From Tenacibaculum dicentrarchi (GTDB taxonomy: Bacteria; Bacteroidota; Bacteroidia; Flavobacteriales; Flavobacteriaceae), in contig NZ_OZ038524.1 in assembly GCF_964036635.1 (NCBI RefSeq), positions 1,097,501 to 1,161,500 on the forward strand: a stretch of 64,000 bases of DNA, read 5' to 3'. Every line of letters begins with the position of its first letter. The stretch's first letter is position 1. The notes under the pieces are model-generated. The model had not been told where the DNA came from and did no database searches. It saw only the letters and a program-made list of their open reading frames with translations. The position numbers were made by a program, and so were the translations under genes. Below are positions 32,731-43,075 of the stretch, piece by piece.

Positions 32731-34851
32731 ATGCAAAGTTTTAGAACCGAAATAGAGAACCCAATTGTAGAAAAAGATATTCTAGAATTAGCACGAAAAA
32801 TTGAACTTTTTAAAGAAGGTAAAATTGATGAAGAGCGTTTTCGTAGCTTACGATTAGCACGAGGAGTTTATGGGCAACGTCAATTGGGCGTGCAAATGAT
32901 TCGTATAAAATTGCCTTACGGAAGAGTTTCTAGCGAACAATTACACCGAATTGCCGATGTTTCTGACGAGTATTCTCGTGGGCGTTTGCATATTACAACG
33001 CGTCAGGATATTCAAATTCATCATGTGAGTTTAGATAGAACGCCAGAATTATGGGCACAATTAGAAAAAGATGATATTACTTTACGAGAAGCTTGTGGAA
33101 ATGCCGTTCGAAATATAACCGCATCGGAAACCGCAGGAATTGATGTAAATGAACCTTTTGATGTGTCGCCCTATGCCGATGCTACGTTTAAATTTTTCTT
33201 AAGAAATCCAATTTGTCAAGAAATGGGACGAAAATTTAAAATGTCATTTTCAGCTACGGATGAAGACACAGCGTTAAGTTTTATGCACGATTTAGGTTTT
33301 ATCGCCAAATCAAAAATAATAGACGGAAAATCAGCAAAAGGATTCAAAGTTTTATTAGGCGGAGGATTGGGGTCACAACCTCGACATGCCGATATTATTT
33401 ATGAATTTTTACCTGTAAATTTATTAATTCCTACTATTGAAGGCGTTTTACGTGTTTTTGACAGATACGGTGAACGTGCAAAAAGAGCAAAAGCTCGTTT
33501 GAAATTTTTAATAAAAGATATAGGTGTTCCTGCTTTTTTAGATTTAGTTAAAGAAGAACAAAAAGCATTTTCATACACAAATTATCCAATTGATACAACT
33601 GATTTTGAGCAGGAAATAAAATTTGAAACTGCTGAAATTCCTTTGGTAAAAATCAAAGATAAAGAAAGTTATAATAAATGGAAACAGTCAAATGTTATCA
33701 AACAAAAGCAATCAGGTTTATTTGCAATTGGAATAAAAGTTCATTTAGGTGATTTTTATACCGATAAAGCTCGTTTATTAGCCGATTTAATTAAAAAATA
33801 TGGGGCAAATGAATTGCGTTTTACCTTGCGTCAAAACATTTTAATTCGTCATATTCGTGAAGAAGCTTTGCCTTTTTTTTATATCGAATTAGAAAAATTA
33901 GGCTTTACCGAAGCGGGATATAATAGCTTTAACGACATCACGGCTTGCCCTGGAACAGACACCTGTAATTTAGGGATTTCGAGCAGTACAGGAATTGCCT
34001 CAGAATTGGAACGTGTTTTAAAAACGGAATATCCTGCGTATGTAAACAACAAAGACTTGGCGATTAAAATTAGCGGTTGTATGAATGCCTGTGGACAGCA
34101 CAATATGGCACATATCGGTTTTCAAGGAATGTCTGTAAAAGTTGGTAATTTATTAGCACCTGCCTTACAAGTTTTAGTTGGTGGTGGTGTAATTGGTGAT
34201 GGGCAAGGGCGTTTTTCTGATAAATTAGTAAAAATACCGAGTAAAAGAGGACCAGAATCGTTGCGTATTTTATTAAATGATTTTGAAGATAATAAAATTC
34301 AAAATAAACTCGAAAATGAAGATTTTTTAACATATTATGATAGAAAAGGAAAAACGTATTTCTATGATTTGTTAAAGCATTTGTCGGATACCTCTAATTT
34401 ATCCGAAGATGATTTTATGGATTGGGGACACGATAAAAACTATGTGAAAGCCATCGGAGTTGGTGAATGTGCTGGGGTTGTTATCGATTTAATTGCAACA
34501 CTTTTATTTGAAAGTGAAGAGAAAATTGAAAATGCTAGTCAAGCTTTTAACCAAAAACAATGGTCGGATAGCATTTATCATTCGTATTCAGCAATTATAA
34601 ATACTGCAAAAGCTTTATTAACTGCCGAAGGTGAAAAAACAAATACACAGGCAGGAATTATAACTAATTTTGATAAGGTTTTTATTGATACAAATAAAAT
34701 TACGTTGCCAACAAAAACTTCTTTTGCTGATTTTGTGTATCAAATAAAAGAAAATGAACCAACAGAAGCATTTGCAAATAAATATTTAAACGATACAAAA
34801 GTGTTTTATAAATCGGTAGATTCTTATAGGAAATTAGCCTTAGAAAATTAA
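32731..34851 (+). CDS. Siroheme sulfite/nitrite reductase with C-terminal HEPN-like domain
   Basis: The 706-residue protein carries the two-fold ferredoxin-like and siroheme modules of assimilatory sulfite reductases. The 4Fe-4S/siroheme cysteines are C406 and C412 (CPGTDTC) and C450 and C454 (GCMNACG). Family resemblance alone allows sulfite or nitrite as substrate; the cysteine operon points to sulfite. After about residue 560 comes an extra helical region (QWSDSIYHSYSAIINTAKAL and following) that resembles HEPN domains, not a standard part of these reductases. No flavoprotein subunit is present, so electrons probably come from ferredoxin. Confidence 0.9.
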   Translation: MQSFRTEIENPIVEKDILELARKIELFKEGKIDEERFRSLRLARGVYGQRQLGVQMIRIKLPYGRVSSEQLHRIADVSDEYSRGRLHITTRQDIQIHHVSLDRTPELWAQLEKDDITLREACGNAVRNITASETAGIDVNEPFDVSPYADATFKFFLRNPICQEMGRKFKMSFSATDEDTALSFMHDLGFIAKSKIIDGKSAKGFKVLLGGGLGSQPRHADIIYEFLPVNLLIPTIEGVLRVFDRYGERAKRAKARLKFLIKDIGVPAFLDLVKEEQKAFSYTNYPIDTTDFEQEIKFETAEIPLVKIKDKESYNKWKQSNVIKQKQSGLFAIGIKVHLGDFYTDKARLLADLIKKYGANELRFTLRQNILIRHIREEALPFFYIELEKLGFTEAGYNSFNDITACPGTDTCNLGISSSTGIASELERVLKTEYPAYVNNKDLAIKISGCMNACGQHNMAHIGFQGMSVKVGNLLAPALQVLVGGGVIGDGQGRFSDKLVKIPSKRGPESLRILLNDFEDNKIQNKLENEDFLTYYDRKGKTYFYDLLKHLSDTSNLSEDDFMDWGHDKNYVKAIGVGECAGVVIDLIATLLFESEEKIENASQAFNQKQWSDSIYHSYSAIINTAKALLTAEGEKTNTQAGIITNFDKVFIDTNKITLPTKTSFADFVYQIKENEPTEAFANKYLNDTKVFYKSVDSYRKLALEN

Positions 34852-34862
34852 TAAAAATAATA

Positions 34863-35645
34863 ATGATGATGAGAAATTTACCAAAATTAACCGTAATCGG
34901 AGCAGGGCCTGGCGATGTAGATTTAATCACTTTAAAAGCTATTAAGGTATTAAAAACAGCCGACGTTGTTTTATACGATGCTTTGGTAAATGATGAATTA
35001 TTAAGTTATATAAACCCAAAAGCTGAGGTTATTTTTGTAGGAAAACGCCGAGGTTGTTATAAATATCAGCAAGAGCAAATTAATGAATTAATTGTGGCTA
35101 GAGCAAAATCGCAGGGGCATGTGGTACGCTTAAAAGGTGGCGATCCGTTTATTTTTGGACGAGGAGCTGAAGAAATGGAATATGCAGCGAAATTTGGCGT
35201 AACAGTTGCGGTTATTCCAGGGGTTTCATCATCATTAGCCGTAGCAGCTTCTCAAAATATCCCGCTTACAAAACGTGGATATGCTGAAAGTTTTTGGGTC
35301 ATTACAGGAACAACCAAAGAACATAAATTGTCGAGCGATATTGCTTTGGCATCAAAATCAAATGCAACAGTAGTTATTTTAATGGGAATGGGTAAATTAT
35401 CAGAAATTGTAAATCTTTTTAAACAAGAAAATAAGCACGATTTACCCATCGCAATTATTCAAAACGGAACCACATCCGAAGAAAAAATAGGCATAGGAAC
35501 GGTAGACACTATCGAACAAATTGTGCTTGAAAATCAATTGGAAAACCCTGCAATTATCGTGTTAGGAGAAGTGGTAAAACATCGTGAAGAATTATTGAAA
35601 ATCAAAAATCAGAATACTACAAAAAAGGTGAAAAGAATAGCATAA
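34863..35645 (+). CDS. cobA: Uroporphyrinogen-III C-methyltransferase
   Basis: A 260-residue SAM-dependent methyltransferase making precorrin-2 for siroheme. N-terminal VIGAGPGDVDLITLKA, RLKGGDPFIFGRGAEE and the C-terminal NPAIIVLGEVV are signature parts. Three in-frame ATGs open the gene; the first is used here. It follows sulfite reductase by 11 bases and precedes the dehydrogenase/chelatase by 2, giving the operon its own siroheme supply. Confidence 0.93.
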   Translation: MMMRNLPKLTVIGAGPGDVDLITLKAIKVLKTADVVLYDALVNDELLSYINPKAEVIFVGKRRGCYKYQQEQINELIVARAKSQGHVVRLKGGDPFIFGRGAEEMEYAAKFGVTVAVIPGVSSSLAVAASQNIPLTKRGYAESFWVITGTTKEHKLSSDIALASKSNATVVILMGMGKLSEIVNLFKQENKHDLPIAIIQNGTTSEEKIGIGTVDTIEQIVLENQLENPAIIVLGEVVKHREELLKIKNQNTTKKVKRIA

Positions 35646-35647
35646 CA

Positions 35648-36226
35648 ATGGCGGAACAACGAAATAATTTATATCCAATATTTTTAAAAACAAATCAACT
35701 AGAAACCCTAATTGTTGGTGGTGGATTTGTAGCACTTGAAAAATTATCCTTTTTGTTAAAATCAAGCCCAAATTCAAAAGTGGTACTACTCGCACCATTT
35801 TTTAGAGAAGAAACGATGGCTTTAGCAAATAAGTTTTCGGTTAAAATGATAACAGCTGTGTATCATAAAAATTACTTGGTAGATAAAAATATGGTCATCG
35901 CAACGACCGATAAAGTTGCTGTAAATATTCAAGTATATAAAGATTGTAAAGCTAAAAATATATTGGTAAATGTGGCTGATAATCCGCCGTATTGTGATTT
36001 TTATATGGGTGGAATCGTAACCAAAGGAAACGTGAAAATTGCAATTTCGACCAACGGAAAATCACCGACAACTGCTAAAAGATTACGTCAGTTTTTTGAA
36101 GAAGTAATTCCTGATAATATTGACGATTTGGTACAAAATTTAAACAAATATAGAAAAACGCTGAAAGGCGATTTTGAACACAAAGTAAGAACACTAAATT
36201 TGTTTACAAGAAGTTTAGTAGAGTAA
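35648..36226 (+). CDS. Precorrin-2 dehydrogenase / sirohydrochlorin ferrochelatase (Met8-like)
   Basis: A 192-residue protein equivalent to the N-terminal half of CysG or to yeast Met8, converting precorrin-2 to siroheme. The Rossmann motif LIVGGGFVALEKLS is near residue 21, and VNVADNPPYCDFYMGGIVTKGNVKIAISTNGKSPTTAKRLR is typical of the family. It contains no methyltransferase domain, which is supplied by the preceding gene. Downstream, 92 bases separate it from the reductase gene. Confidence 0.9.
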   Translation: MAEQRNNLYPIFLKTNQLETLIVGGGFVALEKLSFLLKSSPNSKVVLLAPFFREETMALANKFSVKMITAVYHKNYLVDKNMVIATTDKVAVNIQVYKDCKAKNILVNVADNPPYCDFYMGGIVTKGNVKIAISTNGKSPTTAKRLRQFFEEVIPDNIDDLVQNLNKYRKTLKGDFEHKVRTLNLFTRSLVE

Positions 36227-36318
36227 ATATCAGAAAAAATTATTAAAAAACCTCCAATTTTTAAACCCGTGTATTTGTTTGAATACATCGTGTTTTAAAG
36301 TGGTAAAAAACTTAAAAA

Positions 36319-37386
36319 ATGATTACAACAGATATCTTAATAATAGGAGCAGGTCCAACAGGACTATTTACTGTTTTTGAAGCAGGATTGTTAAAATTAC
36401 GCTGTCATTTAATTGACGCATTGCCACAACAAGGCGGGCAGTGTTCAGAGATTTATCCAAAGAAACCGATTTATGATATTCCTGCATATCCAGAGATTTT
36501 AGCGGGCGATTTAACTCATAAATTAATGGAACAAATCAAGCAATTTGAACCAGGATTTACCTTAGGAGAACGTGCTGAAACTATCGAAAAACAAGAAGAC
36601 GGAAGTTTTATTGTAACCACCAATAAAGGCACAAAACACCAAGCACCCGTAGTCGCAATTGCTGGAGGTTTAGGAAGTTTTGAACCACGAAAACCACCCA
36701 TTCCAAACATCGCCGATTTTGAAGATAAAGGCGTGGAATACATGATTAAAGAACCAGAAGTATATCGCAATAAAAACGTGGTAATTGCTGGTGGTGGAGA
36801 CTCCGCTTTAGATTGGTCAATTTTTTTAACCGATATTGCAAAATCAGTAACCTTAGTACACCGAAGAAATGAATTTCGTGGCGCTTTAGATTCCGTAGAA
36901 AAAGTACAAGAATTGAAAAATGCAGGAAAAATCAACCTAATAACACCTGCAGAAATTAAAGGAATTGTTGGGCAAAATCATGTAGAAGGCGTGGTAGTTT
37001 CTCAAAAAAATCAAGAGAAAAACGAAGAAGAATATACGCTAAAATGCGACCATTTTATTCCTCTTTTTGGCTTGTCACCTAAATTAGGACCTATCGGAAA
37101 TTGGGGCTTAGAAATTGAAAAAAATGCCATCAAAGTAAATAATGCCTTAGATTATCAAACAAATATTCCAGGAATTTATGCCATTGGCGATGTAAATACC
37201 TATCCTGGGAAATTAAAATTGATTTTATGCGGTTTTCACGAAGCAACTTTAATGTGTCAAAGTGCTTTTAAAATTATTTATCCTGATAAAAAATACGTAA
37301 TGAAATACACCACAGTAGGCGGTATTGATGGTTTCGATGGCACTCGAAAAGAAGCCCCAAAAGCAGTGGTAAAAGCCATAAATTAA
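36319..37386 (+). CDS. Ferredoxin-NADP reductase (thioredoxin-reductase-like flavoprotein)
   Basis: A 355-residue two-dinucleotide-fold flavoprotein: FAD site GAGPTGLFTVFEAG at about 10-23, GGQCSEIYPKKPIYDIPAY, NADPH site IAGGGDSALDW, and C-terminal GDVNTYPGKLKLILCGFHEA. It lacks the CxxC of thioredoxin reductase and matches the YumC-type ferredoxin/flavodoxin-NADP reductases. In this operon it likely reduces ferredoxin for sulfite reductase. Confidence 0.88.
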   Translation: MITTDILIIGAGPTGLFTVFEAGLLKLRCHLIDALPQQGGQCSEIYPKKPIYDIPAYPEILAGDLTHKLMEQIKQFEPGFTLGERAETIEKQEDGSFIVTTNKGTKHQAPVVAIAGGLGSFEPRKPPIPNIADFEDKGVEYMIKEPEVYRNKNVVIAGGGDSALDWSIFLTDIAKSVTLVHRRNEFRGALDSVEKVQELKNAGKINLITPAEIKGIVGQNHVEGVVVSQKNQEKNEEEYTLKCDHFIPLFGLSPKLGPIGNWGLEIEKNAIKVNNALDYQTNIPGIYAIGDVNTYPGKLKLILCGFHEATLMCQSAFKIIYPDKKYVMKYTTVGGIDGFDGTRKEAPKAVVKAIN

Positions 37387-37468
37387 TTTCATCGATTTGA
37401 TTAAATCTCAAAATAAAAGCATAGTTTTACGAGTTTATATAGAATTTTATATTCGTAATTGAGATTTA

Positions 37469-38224
37469 ATGAATACAATAGAAAAACCACTGAAAAATTA
37501 TAATATCTGTTTAAAAGATACTGTTGAGATTTTTACCAAAAAAATATTTTATGCCTTGTTTGACCAAGAATTTAAAGCAAAGAATAAAGAAAGTATTACT
37601 GAAAATTTCTTTGAAATAACAAGACGTTTAAAAATACAAAATGCGGATAAAATTTGGGTGTCATTTCAAGATAAATTACCAAAAATAAGACGAAAACTAG
37701 ATTTAGATGCCATCGCTTTTGAAAAAACAGACCCAGCAGCGAAAAGTTTAGAGGAAATTTATTTGGCGTATCCAGGGTTTCATGCTATTGCAATATATCG
37801 TTTAAGCCACGAACTAAATGATTTAAAAGTACCTACAATTCCTAGAATGATGAGCGAATATGCACACGGATTAACAGGTACCGATATTCATCCAGGAGCA
37901 ACGATTGGCGATTCGTTTTTTATTGACCATGCAACAGGAATTGTAATTGGTGAAACAACAATTATTCAAAATAATGTGAAAATTTATCAAGGTGTTACAC
38001 TCGGTGGAATTCAAGTTAAAAAAAGTTTAGCCGAAACAAAAAGACATCCAACTATTGAAAATAATGTAACTGTGTATGCTAATGCCACTATTTTAGGAGG
38101 CGATGTTATTATAGGTGAAAATAGCGTAATTGGTGCAAATGTGTGCGTTACAGCATCTGTACCGCCAAAATCGTTAGTGATATATCAATCAGAAAATAAA
38201 ATTATTTCATTAAATAAAGTTTAA
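37469..38224 (+). CDS. cysE: Serine O-acetyltransferase
   Basis: A 251-residue enzyme that acetylates serine for cysteine synthesis. An N-terminal helical part precedes the hexapeptide left-handed beta-helix ([28 protein letters not shown], residues about 138-165) with catalytic HATG. The short C-terminus lacks an obvious cysteine-sensing Ile tail as in E. coli. It ends 4 bases before cysM. Confidence 0.93.
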   Translation: MNTIEKPLKNYNICLKDTVEIFTKKIFYALFDQEFKAKNKESITENFFEITRRLKIQNADKIWVSFQDKLPKIRRKLDLDAIAFEKTDPAAKSLEEIYLAYPGFHAIAIYRLSHELNDLKVPTIPRMMSEYAHGLTGTDIHPGATIGDSFFIDHATGIVIGETTIIQNNVKIYQGVTLGGIQVKKSLAETKRHPTIENNVTVYANATILGGDVIIGENSVIGANVCVTASVPPKSLVIYQSENKIISLNKV

Positions 38225-38228
38225 AATT

Positions 38229-39119
38229 ATGAAAGCAAAAAAAATAACAGACTTTGTTGGAAATACCCCGCTAGTAGAAGTTAGCAATATTCTTGATAAA
38301 AAAGGCGTGCGTCTTTTTTTAAAATTAGAAGGAAATAACCCTGGTGGAAGCGTAAAAGATAGGGCTGCTTACAATATGATTTTAGAGGCTTTAAACCGAA
38401 GAAACATTAAAAAAGGAGACCATTTAGTCGAAGCAACCAGCGGAAATACAGGAATTGCATTGGCTTTTATCGCAAATGTATTGGGCTTAAAAATGACTCT
38501 TGTAATGCCTGAAAATTCAACGGTAGAACGTGTGAAAACTATGAAAGCTTACGGAGCAGAAGTCTTATTAACGCCAAAAGAAGAAGGGATAGAAGGTTCG
38601 AGAGATTTAGCTCAAAAATTACGCTATAAAAAAGGCTATTTTATGCTAAATCAATTTGAAAATAACGATAATTGGAAGGCTCATTACAAAACCACAGGTC
38701 CTGAAATCTGGAAAGATACCGAAGGTGAGGTAACTCATTTTGTATCGGCAATGGGAACTACAGGAACTATTATGGGAGTTTCTACCTATTTAAAAGAGCA
38801 AAATTCAAACATTCAAATTGTTGGTGTACAACCAACTGATGATACTAGTATTCCGGGTATTAGGAAATGGTCAAAAGAATATTTACCAAAAATATTTGAC
38901 CGCTCTAAAGTTGACCAAGTAATCGAAATTAGTGAAAATCAAGCCCGTAATATGACCCGAAAATTAGCCAGTCAAGAAGGTGTTTTTGGAGGTATGAGTA
39001 GTGGTGGAGCAGTGCATGCCGCTTTACAAGTTGCCGAGGAAATTGACCAAGGAATTATTGTGGCAATTATCTGTGATATTGGCGATAGATATTTATCATC
39101 AAACTTATATAATTATTAA
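38229..39119 (+). CDS. cysM: Cysteine synthase B
   Basis: A 296-residue PLP beta-replacement enzyme joining O-acetylserine and sulfide (or thiosulfate). PLP lysine K43 is in GGSVKDRAA; TSGNTGIALA and MGTTGTIMGVS bind substrate and cofactor. The EEGIEGSRDLA segment and short C-terminus are CysM-type rather than CysK-type. It is the last gene of the cysteine operon. An 11-bp AT-only hairpin (39121-39152) follows but lacks a T-run, so termination there is doubtful. Confidence 0.92.
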   Translation: MKAKKITDFVGNTPLVEVSNILDKKGVRLFLKLEGNNPGGSVKDRAAYNMILEALNRRNIKKGDHLVEATSGNTGIALAFIANVLGLKMTLVMPENSTVERVKTMKAYGAEVLLTPKEEGIEGSRDLAQKLRYKKGYFMLNQFENNDNWKAHYKTTGPEIWKDTEGEVTHFVSAMGTTGTIMGVSTYLKEQNSNIQIVGVQPTDDTSIPGIRKWSKEYLPKIFDRSKVDQVIEISENQARNMTRKLASQEGVFGGMSSGGAVHAALQVAEEIDQGIIVAIICDIGDRYLSSNLYNY

Positions 39120-39204
39120 ATTTTAATAATTATAGCTTCAAAATTATTAAAACAAAAAAAAAGTTCGTTAATTTGCACTTTATTAGTTCATTAATTTAAT
39201 AAGA

Positions 39205-39362
39205 ATGTTATCAAGAAAGGTGGAGGGATTAGACCCTAAGAAACCTTAGCAACCCTTTATTTGGAAATTTTAAAACTTTTTAAATTTCCAAATAAAGAAG
39301 GTGCTAAATTCTACTTAAAAACTGTTTCATTAAAAAATACAGCTTTTTAAGAGAGATAACGG
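39205..39362 (+). promoter_or_regulatory. SAM-I riboswitch controlling metH
   Basis: The same S-box core as at 22763 (AAGAAAGGTGGAGGGATTAG, CTTAGCAACC, AAGGTGCTAAATTCTACT), with P1 pairing GTTATC (39207-39212) and GATAAC (39355-39360). P3 is much longer here: CTTTATTTGGAAATTT pairs with AAATTTCCAAATAAAG. Bases 39120-39204 hold a weak -7-like TTAATTTG at 39168-39175. Confidence 0.93.
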
Positions 39363-39385
39363 CAAAGAACTTTTTTTCCTCTTTT

Positions 39386-39412
39386 CCTGATAGCTTCTAC
39401 TATAAAATCAGG
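39386..39412 (+). promoter_or_regulatory. Hairpin abutting the metH start codon
   Basis: CCTGAT (39386-39391) pairs with ATCAGG (39407-39412), ending one base before the ATG. No terminator-like T-run follows. In the SAM-bound state it may limit ribosome access, so the second riboswitch could act on translation, unlike the first; this is inference. Confidence 0.4.
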
Positions 39413-39413
39413 A

Positions 39414-40406
39414 ATGTCAAACATTTATCAAGAAATACAAAAACGTATTCTGCTGCTCGATGGAGCAATGGGAACCATGCTTCAGGCATATAAATTTACC
39501 GAAGAAGATTTCCGAGGAAAACGCTTTAAAAATTACCCAACATCGCTACAAGGAAACAACGATTTACTTTCTATTACACAACCCCAAGCTATAAAAGAAA
39601 TTCATGCAAAATATTTTGAAGCTGGAGCTGATATTATAGAAACCAACACTTTTTCAGGCACAACAATTGCCATGGCTGATTATCAAATGGAAAATTTAGT
39701 CTATGAATTAAATTATCAATCAGCAAAAATAGCGAAAGAAGTTGCCGATGAATTTACCCAAAAAGAACCGCATAAACCACGATTTGTTGCAGGTTCGATA
39801 GGTCCTACAAATCGTACTGCAAGTATGTCGCCAGACGTAAACGATCCAGGTTATAGAGCCGTTACTTTTAATGAATTACGCATCGCTTACAGGCAACAAG
39901 TGGAAGCACTTTTAGACGGCGGTTGCGATATGTTATTAGTAGAAACTGTTTTTGATACCCTAAACGCAAAAGCAGCATTATTTGCTATTGAAGAAGTAAA
40001 AGATGAACGTAAAATTGAAATTCCTGTAATGTTAAGCGGGACAATTACTGATGCCAGCGGTCGAACGTTGTCGGGGCAAACTGCCGAAGCTTTTTTAATT
40101 TCTATTTCCCATATTCCGCTATTATCCGTAGGGTTCAATTGTGCTTTAGGAGCTAATTTATTACAACCTCATTTAGAGGCAATCGCTTCGAAAACCAACT
40201 TTGCAATTTCGGCTCATCCAAATGCTGGACTTCCAAATGCTTTTGGCGAATACGACGAAACTGCCCAAGAAATGGGAAATCAAATTGAAGAATATTTTAA
40301 GAAAAATTTGATAAATATTATCGGTGGATGCTGTGGTACAACGCCAGAACATATTGCAACAATTTCGGAATTAGCAATTAAATATCCTCCAAGAAAATGC
40401 AAATAA
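39414..40406 (+). CDS. metH: Methionine synthase, homocysteine-binding module (MetH part 1)
   Basis: A 330-residue homocysteine S-methyltransferase domain, equal to the first module of cobalamin-dependent Met[11 protein letters not shown] opens the barrel, and the zinc cysteines appear as FNC in VGFNCALGA and CC in [11 protein letters not shown] at the end. The remaining modules are encoded by the next gene, which overlaps it by 10 bases in another frame, a split MetH common in Flavobacteria. It is directly downstream of a SAM riboswitch. Confidence 0.92.
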   Translation: MSNIYQEIQKRILLLDGAMGTMLQAYKFTEEDFRGKRFKNYPTSLQGNNDLLSITQPQAIKEIHAKYFEAGADIIETNTFSGTTIAMADYQMENLVYELNYQSAKIAKEVADEFTQKEPHKPRFVAGSIGPTNRTASMSPDVNDPGYRAVTFNELRIAYRQQVEALLDGGCDMLLVETVFDTLNAKAALFAIEEVKDERKIEIPVMLSGTITDASGRTLSGQTAEAFLISISHIPLLSVGFNCALGANLLQPHLEAIASKTNFAISAHPNAGLPNAFGEYDETAQEMGNQIEEYFKKNLINIIGGCCGTTPEHIATISELAIKYPPRKCK

Positions 40407-43075
40407 AACAAGAAAAATATTTAAAATTATCAGGTTTAGAACCATTGATTTTAAATGAAAACAGCAACTTTATAAATGTTGGAGAACGTACCAATGTAGC
40501 TGGTTCTCGTAAGTTTTTACGATTGATAAAAGAAGAAAAATTTGAAGAAGCTTTAGCCATTGCAAGACATCAAGTAGAAGGAGGAGCACAAATTATAGAT
40601 ATTAATATGGATGATGGTTTGATTGATGGAAAACAAGCCATGGTTCGGTTTTTAAACTTGATTGCTTCTGAGCCTGATATTTGTAGAGTTCCACTGATGA
40701 TTGATAGCTCGAAATGGGAAATTATTGAAGCAGGTTTACAAGTTGTGCAAGGAAAAAGTGTGGTAAATTCTATTTCGTTAAAAGAAGGCGAAGAAAAATT
40801 TATTTGGGAAGCAACGCAAATTAAAAGATACGGAGCGGCGGTAATCGTAATGGCTTTTGATGAGGTTGGGCAAGCTGATACTTATCAAAGAAGAATTGAA
40901 ATTGCTGAACGTTCGTATCGTGTTTTGGTCGATAAAGTAGGTTTTGCATCCGAAGATATTATTTTCGATTTGAATATTTTCCCTGTCGCCACAGGAATGG
41001 AAGAACACCGAAAAAATGCTATCGATTTTATTGAAGCAACTCGTTGGGTGCGTCAAAATTTGCCCAACGTAAGCGTAAGTGGTGGCGTTAGTAATGTGTC
41101 ATTTTCTTTCCGAGGAAATAATACTGTCAGAGAAGCAATGCACTCGGTTTTTCTGTATTATGCGATTCAAGCTGGAATGAATATCGGAATTGTAAATCCT
41201 GCGATGTTGGAAGTTTATGATGATATTCCAAAGGATTTATTAGCACATATTGAAGATGTAATTTTAGATAAAAGAGAAGACGCAACAGAACGTTTATTAG
41301 ATTTTGCAGAAACTGTAAAAGGCGTTAAAAAACAAGATGAAACAAAAATATTAGCGTGGCGAAGTTTGCCATTGCAAGACCGAATCACGCATTCATTAGT
41401 AAAGGGAATTGATGAATTTATTTTAGAAGATGTAGAATTAGCAAGGAAAGAATCAGCAAAACCAATTCAAGTTATTGAAGGAAATTTAATGATTGGAATG
41501 AACGTGGTTGGCGATTTATTTGGAGCAGGAAAAATGTTTCTGCCTCAAGTAGTAAAATCGGCTCGGGTGATGAAAAAAGCGGTGGCATATTTAAACCCCT
41601 TTATTGAAGCCGAAAAAGGCGAAAAACAACAAGCTTTAGGAAAAGTTTTAATGGCAACTGTAAAAGGCGATGTTCATGATATTGGTAAAAATATTGTAAG
41701 CGTTGTTTTGGGCTGTAATAATTATGAAATTGTCGATTTAGGCGTAATGGTAGCGCCTGAAAAAATTATCGAAACCGCCAAAAAAGAACAGGTTGATATT
41801 ATTGGTTTATCAGGGTTAATAACGCCTTCTTTAGATGAAATGGTGTATTTGGCAAAGGAAATGGAACGTCAAAATTTTACAGTTCCGTTGCTAATTGGCG
41901 GTGCAACAACTTCAAAAGCACATACGGCAGTAAAAATAGATACACAATATAAAAATGCAGTTGTCCATGTAAATGATGCCTCAAGAGCGGTAACGGTTGT
42001 CAGTGATTTATTAAATAAAGAAACAAGTAATGCCTATGTTGCTAAGTTAAAACAAGATTACGATGAATTTCGTGAAAAATTTTTAAAACGAGGAAAAGCA
42101 AAGGCATATATTTCTATTGAAGAAGCGAGAAAACGTAAATTTAAAATTGATTGGGAAACGTCATCAATTGTAAAACCAAAAGAATTAGGAATTCAAACTT
42201 TAGAACAAATCAGTTTAAAAGAATTATTGCCATTTATTGATTGGAGTCCGTTTTTTAGAAGTTGGGATTTACACGGAAAATATCCAGATATTTTAACAGA
42301 TGAAATTGTCGGTGAACAAGCAACACAATTATTCAAGGATTCAAAAAATATTTTAAATGAAATCATTACTAAGCAATTATTAAAACCAAAAGGAATTTTT
42401 GGCTTATTTGAAGCAAATTCAATAAATGATGATGATATTTCTATTCAGAAAAATTCAAAAGAAATTGCTGTTTTTAGAACCCTGCGTCAGCAATTAAAAA
42501 AACGAGATGGAAAACCAAGTATTGCTTTAGCCGATTTTATCGCGCCAAAAACATCAGAGAAACAAGATTATATGGGCGCTTTTTGTACAGCAATTTTTGG
42601 TGCAGATGAATTAGCAAAAAAATATAAAGATAAAGAAGATGATTATAATGCAATTATGGTACAGGCAATTGCCGACCGTTTTGCAGAAGCTTTTGCCGAA
42701 TATTTACATCACAGAATACGAACAAAACATTGGGGATATGCGGTTGATGAAAATTTATCAAATGAAGAATTAATAAAGGAAACTTATAAAGGAATCCGTC
42801 CTGCACCGGGGTATCCTGCTTGTCCTGACCATTTAGAAAAAGAAACAATTTGGGCACTTTTAAATGTCGAAGAAAAAATAGGCGTAACCCTTACCGAAAG
42901 TTTAGCGATGTTGCCAGCCGCCGCAGTTTCAGGATATTATTTTGCAAATAAAGAAGCAAAATACTTCGGATTAGGAAAAATTACCGATGACCAAGTGCGT
43001 GATTTTGCAGATAGAAAAAATATCACGCTAGAAAAAGCTAGAAAATGGTTACATCCTGCGATTGCCGATGTATAA
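40397..43075 (+). CDS. metH: Methionine synthase, folate, cobalamin and activation modules (MetH part 2)
   Basis: The 892-residue protein carries the other three MetH modules: methyl-THF-binding (about 25-290, [15 protein letters not shown] at about 26-40), cobalamin-binding with axial His427 in DVHDIGKN, and the SAM-dependent reactivation domain with [12 protein letters not shown] near the C-terminus. Together with part 1 it makes a complete B12-dependent methionine synthase. The stop codon runs straight into a family M repeat. Confidence 0.95.
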   Translation: MQIKQEKYLKLSGLEPLILNENSNFINVGERTNVAGSRKFLRLIKEEKFEEALAIARHQVEGGAQIIDINMDDGLIDGKQAMVRFLNLIASEPDICRVPLMIDSSKWEIIEAGLQVVQGKSVVNSISLKEGEEKFIWEATQIKRYGAAVIVMAFDEVGQADTYQRRIEIAERSYRVLVDKVGFASEDIIFDLNIFPVATGMEEHRKNAIDFIEATRWVRQNLPNVSVSGGVSNVSFSFRGNNTVREAMHSVFLYYAIQAGMNIGIVNPAMLEVYDDIPKDLLAHIEDVILDKREDATERLLDFAETVKGVKKQDETKILAWRSLPLQDRITHSLVKGIDEFILEDVELARKESAKPIQVIEGNLMIGMNVVGDLFGAGKMFLPQVVKSARVMKKAVAYLNPFIEAEKGEKQQALGKVLMATVKGDVHDIGKNIVSVVLGCNNYEIVDLGVMVAPEKIIETAKKEQVDIIGLSGLITPSLDEMVYLAKEMERQNFTVPLLIGGATTSKAHTAVKIDTQYKNAVVHVNDASRAVTVVSDLLNKETSNAYVAKLKQDYDEFREKFLKRGKAKAYISIEEARKRKFKIDWETSSIVKPKELGIQTLEQISLKELLPFIDWSPFFRSWDLHGKYPDILTDEIVGEQATQLFKDSKNILNEIITKQLLKPKGIFGLFEANSINDDDISIQKNSKEIAVFRTLRQQLKKRDGKPSIALADFIAPKTSEKQDYMGAFCTAIFGADELAKKYKDKEDDYNAIMVQAIADRFAEAFAEYLHHRIRTKHWGYAVDENLSNEELIKETYKGIRPAPGYPACPDHLEKETIWALLNVEEKIGVTLTESLAMLPAAAVSGYYFANKEAKYFGLGKITDDQVRDFADRKNITLEKARKWLHPAIADV

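Noticed and set aside
34400..34851. HEPN/MNT toxin-antitoxin system
   Set aside because: The HEPN-like region is fused to sulfite reductase and no nucleotidyltransferase partner is present.
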